In this document: piece after piece, positions 5,675-7,747 of the stretch
Layout: every line of letters starts with the position of its first letter
Position numbering within the stretch: position 1 is the stretch's first letter
NCBI RefSeq assembly: GCF_030410045.1
Contig: NZ_JAUFRA010000010.1
Coordinates: forward strand, 1-7,747
Reading direction: 5' to 3'
Length of the DNA stretch: 7,747 nucleotides
Source: Marivivens donghaensis
GTDB taxonomy: Bacteria; Pseudomonadota; Alphaproteobacteria; Rhodobacterales; Rhodobacteraceae
Made by a program: the position numbers and the translations under genes
Notes under the pieces: generated by a model
What the model was told of the DNA's origin: nothing
What the model saw: only the letters and a program-made list of their open reading frames with translations
The model's database searches: none

Positions 5675-7096
5675 ATGAAGATACCTGATCTAAGAAACTA
5701 CGTGAGACCCTACAAACCCGAAGTGGTCTTTTTCCAGCCTGTCTGGGAGGCAAGCAATGATATAGCTGAAGCTCTTGTGGATGAGGTTCTGAGCATCGCT
5801 GGCCTTACGCATGACGGTTCGGCAGGACGCAAGAACAAGATTATCGTCGCCAGTATTCTGAGAGCGGGCAAGCAGACCCTTCTTGACCGAGCTTTGACTA
5901 TCGCCTGTAGCAAGAACAACAACACCTTCTCAGGTTTGGCTAATGGAATAGGCCGAACCGCTGTATGGAATGTCGTAGATGCTCTGCAAGGTAAGCTCCT
6001 TGAGCATGTTGCTGGTTCAGGCGCTTGGACGAGATACACGGATGATCTGATTGAGATGATGGGTATGGGGTACACCTATGCGCAGGTTACACATCATAGG
6101 TTCACTCCACCGCAAGACTTATCGGATCGCCTAGCCAATGCATCTTTCATTCAAACCTCTGGTAGTCTTGTAGAGATGAATGAGGCGGAGACAGCTTTAG
6201 AACGTAGCAAGCGCAAACGGTCTGGAGATACCAACAGTCCTGTAAGAATGTCACGAAAAAGCATTTATCAACAATATGGACGTGACCTAGAGGTTGCTGA
6301 ACTCGAAGTTAAACAACTGGGAAAGTACTATAGTTTCCATCCTTTGTGCCTTCCTGCTGGCACAGGTCAAACGTCTGACTTTTGCGCTGCTGTTCATCGT
6401 GTGTTTCACAATGGTCGGCTTGATGCAGGTGGACGGTTCTACGGCCCTTGGTGCAGCATGAATAGTGACCAACGCTTGAAATGCACGATTGATGGTGAAG
6501 CGGTGGTGAGTATTGATCTGAATGCCTCTCAGCCTTTCCTATTTTCTATGCTTATGGGCATCCCGTTAAACATCCAATCCAACACATGGTATGATCTGTA
6601 TTCGGAGGCATTGGGTGACAAGGTCACGAAAGACGACAGATCAAAACTCAAGAAAGTTGCATTGGAAGTCATTGGAACAGGTAATCCTCGTAAAGCGAAG
6701 CCATCGAAGTCGAATGAAGGATTATTTGCTGGCAATGATTGGACTGATTTTCGGGACTTGCTGCTGAAACTTGTGCCAGCGCTGTACACTATGGATACGG
6801 AGTACATGAATGGCAGTGGTTTCATTAGCTTTCATGAAGCTGAGATATTGAAGCAAACGCTCTTCAAGTTGAAAGAGGATGATGTACCAGCTTATTCAGT
6901 TCATGATTGCATTATCGTTAGAGTGGCAGACAAAGATCATGCCATCTCAGTGTATCGCAAAGCAGTAAATGACTACGTTAAACAGCACTGTAAGAAGTTC
7001 AAACGAGTTAATGTTATGGACTGTTATCCAGCTATGTCTGTGTCACAGGATGGTAGGTCTGACTACAGAATAGCGGGTAGTCAGGATGTTCTTTAA
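5675..7096 (+). CDS. Family-A-like (Pol I / T7 RNA polymerase superfamily) polymerase-like protein
   Basis: A 473-residue protein with the conserved signature of an uncharacterised group found on plasmids and genomic islands. RVFHNGRLDAGGRFYG (242-257) precedes motif A, VVSIDLNASQPF, with catalytic-type D281. An O-helix-like motif B, DRSKLKKVALEVIGTG (321-336), supplies R322, K326/K327 and the glycines. Motif C is YSVHDCIIV with H410-D411, like the VHDE of Pol I and the HDS/HDC of T7-type RNA polymerases. The N-terminal ~200 residues look like a winged-helix region (about 84-115, GIGRTAVWNVVDALQGKLLE) rather than an exonuclease. At 473 residues it is about half the size of Pol I or T7 RNAP, so it would be a minimal palm enzyme. 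Whether it makes DNA or RNA is unknown. A role in replicon or end synthesis fits the context. ATG 5675 is the only start after the in-frame TAA at 5654, and it has no clear Shine-Dalgarno sequence, suggesting weak translation. Confidence 0.7.
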   Translation: MKIPDLRNYVRPYKPEVVFFQPVWEASNDIAEALVDEVLSIAGLTHDGSAGRKNKIIVASILRAGKQTLLDRALTIACSKNNNTFSGLANGIGRTAVWNVVDALQGKLLEHVAGSGAWTRYTDDLIEMMGMGYTYAQVTHHRFTPPQDLSDRLANASFIQTSGSLVEMNEAETALERSKRKRSGDTNSPVRMSRKSIYQQYGRDLEVAELEVKQLGKYYSFHPLCLPAGTGQTSDFCAAVHRVFHNGRLDAGGRFYGPWCSMNSDQRLKCTIDGEAVVSIDLNASQPFLFSMLMGIPLNIQSNTWYDLYSEALGDKVTKDDRSKLKKVALEVIGTGNPRKAKPSKSNEGLFAGNDWTDFRDLLLKLVPALYTMDTEYMNGSGFISFHEAEILKQTLFKLKEDDVPAYSVHDCIIVRVADKDHAISVYRKAVNDYVKQHCKKFKRVNVMDCYPAMSVSQDGRSDYRIAGSQDVL

Positions 7097-7621
7097 GCAC
7101 GATACATTATCTCTTGGAAGGTAGAAGACCTTTAAGCAGACATTTTGATATAAGGCACTGATAAATAACAATATTGAATTTCTCACATGCTAGTTAAACT
7201 GCTAATCCATGCCCCAACTGTTGTTTACACCGGATAGCCTGTCTCTCACTCACAACCTTAGTGCATTACGGGATCAACTCTTGGTTTCAACCAAAGCACC
7301 AACCTTACGTGTTTACCGTAAAGCAGTGTAAAGACATCGGTCTGTACACCTAAGTAACACTAGCCCAAGCCCCATGCTCATCACGGGGTAATCTATCAAT
7401 CCATGCGCTAGAAACAGTCTGGCTACCGAGTATGACTACCCATGGTATGCTCAATAGCTAAGCTACTCTAAGTCATGGACTAGATTTGGTTAAACTAGGA
7501 CAGTCTTAACCCTGTAAGCTCCACCTCAAGTCCAACTCTATTATGGGAACGCTAAGACAGTTCCACTGAAGCACACCCACACTAACTCGCTCAGCTATTC
7601 GTGAGACCAATCGTAAAACCC
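7097..7621. other. Right subterminal region, 525 bp, no gene
   Basis: I see no gene in either strand that starts outside the terminal repeat. The region carries many short inverted repeats. A weak stem AAGGT/ACCTT (7118-7132) follows the polymerase stop and may be a poor terminator. Others are TAGCT-A-AGCTA (7455-7465), GGAAC/GTTCC (7546-7564) and CAGT/ACTG (7558-7568), besides the cluster at 7281-7349. The iterons of the left end are not repeated here, so the two subterminal regions are different in kind. Confidence 0.6.
7281..7349. repeat. Cluster of three adjacent hairpins in the right subterminal region
   Basis: First, TTGGTT-TC-AACCAA (7281-7294) is a perfect 14-bp inverted repeat. Second, TTACG (7305-7309) pairs with CGTAA (7317-7321), and within it TTTAC-C-GTAAA (7312-7322) offers an alternative stem. 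Third, GTGTA (7326-7330) pairs with TACAC (7345-7349) and AGAC (7332-7335) with GTCT (7340-7343) around the loop ATCG, with one A-G mismatch. Three stems within 69 bp suggest a protein-binding or single-strand-active site, such as a partition site, a single-strand origin or a primase loading site. None can be assigned. Confidence 0.5.
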
Positions 7622-7747
7622 CGTGTGTTGCAGAGCATGTATACGTAATACGCCAGTACCCCCTATGGCCCATGCAGGGGGGGTGCCCTAGCTCAGCGAC
7701 AGAGTTGGGCTTGTAGCGTACGGACGTAGTGACCTCACAGAGCATTC
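7622..7747. repeat. Right terminal inverted repeat (telomere candidate), 126 bp
   Basis: Exact reverse complement of 1-126, ending with CAGAGCATTC as the last bases of the window. If both ends were joined they would form a perfect 252-bp palindrome centred on ATTC|GAAT. That structure is unstable in a circle but is exactly the kind of replication intermediate a telomere resolvase would cut. The reverse complement departs from the left arm beyond 7622, continuing GGGTTTTACGATTGG where the left has AGGATTGG. Confidence 0.93.

Noticed and set aside
6267..6275. TTATCAACA, a second DnaA-box-like word.
   Set aside because: It lies inside the polymerase coding sequence, has one mismatch, and is isolated from any origin-like context.
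7506..7745. Minus-strand 79-residue frame starting at the extreme right end. The same ATG on the left end gives a 55-residue frame at 3-170.
   Set aside because: The start codon is 3 bases from the molecule's end, leaving no room for a promoter or ribosome binding site. A stop-free run of about 42 codons inside the repeat is not improbable.
1..7747. Interpretation as a transposon or insertion sequence with terminal inverted repeats.
   Set aside because: No transposase is present, no flanking target duplication can be seen, and the genes are replication genes. Only flanking reads could revive this.
1..7747. tRNA, rRNA and CRISPR arrays.
   Set aside because: No tRNA T-loop/acceptor pattern, rRNA sequence or regularly spaced direct repeats with variable spacers were found on either strand.

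Overview
The window looks like one complete, small linear replicon. Its first 126 bases and its last 126 bases are exact reverse complements, and the window begins and ends precisely on that repeat. Between the termini are three intact genes: a PrimPol/superfamily-3-helicase replication protein reading left, and an outer-membrane autotransporter and a family-A-like polymerase reading right. The gene families, codon use, C-terminal phenylalanine of the barrel and a rho-independent terminator point to a Gram-negative host, most likely a gammaproteobacterium. The genus cannot be read from the sequence. No capsid, packaging, lysis, mobilisation, partition or toxin-antitoxin gene is visible, so 'linear plasmid' fits better than 'virus'.

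Layout. 1-126: left terminal inverted repeat. 127-272: subterminal region with two facing arms of three 9-bp-spaced TGTAGG-type iterons around an AT-rich centre, a candidate origin. 273-2450 (minus): replication initiator with an N-terminal primase-polymerase domain and a C-terminal P4/D5-type helicase. 2451-2880: its leader, with three successive hairpins, an AT-rich tract, and resolvase-site-like sequences. 2881-3090: C-terminal DNA-binding remnant of a serine resolvase. 3091-3435: no gene, one strong 12-bp hairpin, then the signals of the next gene. 3436-5508 (plus): autotransporter-like surface protein with a PKD-type Ig-like passenger and a beta-barrel, followed by a strong terminator. 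5560-5674: a compact control region with an operator-like palindrome, a DnaA-box-like site and a word shared with the left iteron region. 5675-7096 (plus): 473-residue protein with the palm motifs of the Pol I / T7 RNA polymerase superfamily. 7097-7621: 525 bp without a gene, rich in short hairpins. 7622-7747: right terminal inverted repeat.

The working model is an inference. The PrimPol-helicase would open the subterminal iteron region and prime synthesis, and the polymerase-like protein would take part in copying the replicon or its ends. The autotransporter would be cargo that alters the host surface. The puzzle is the ends. A linear replicon needs a protelomerase (hairpin ends) or a terminal protein with a protein-primed DNA polymerase, and neither is recognisable here. 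Either the end-maintenance function comes from elsewhere in the cell, or one of the encoded proteins does it in an undescribed way.
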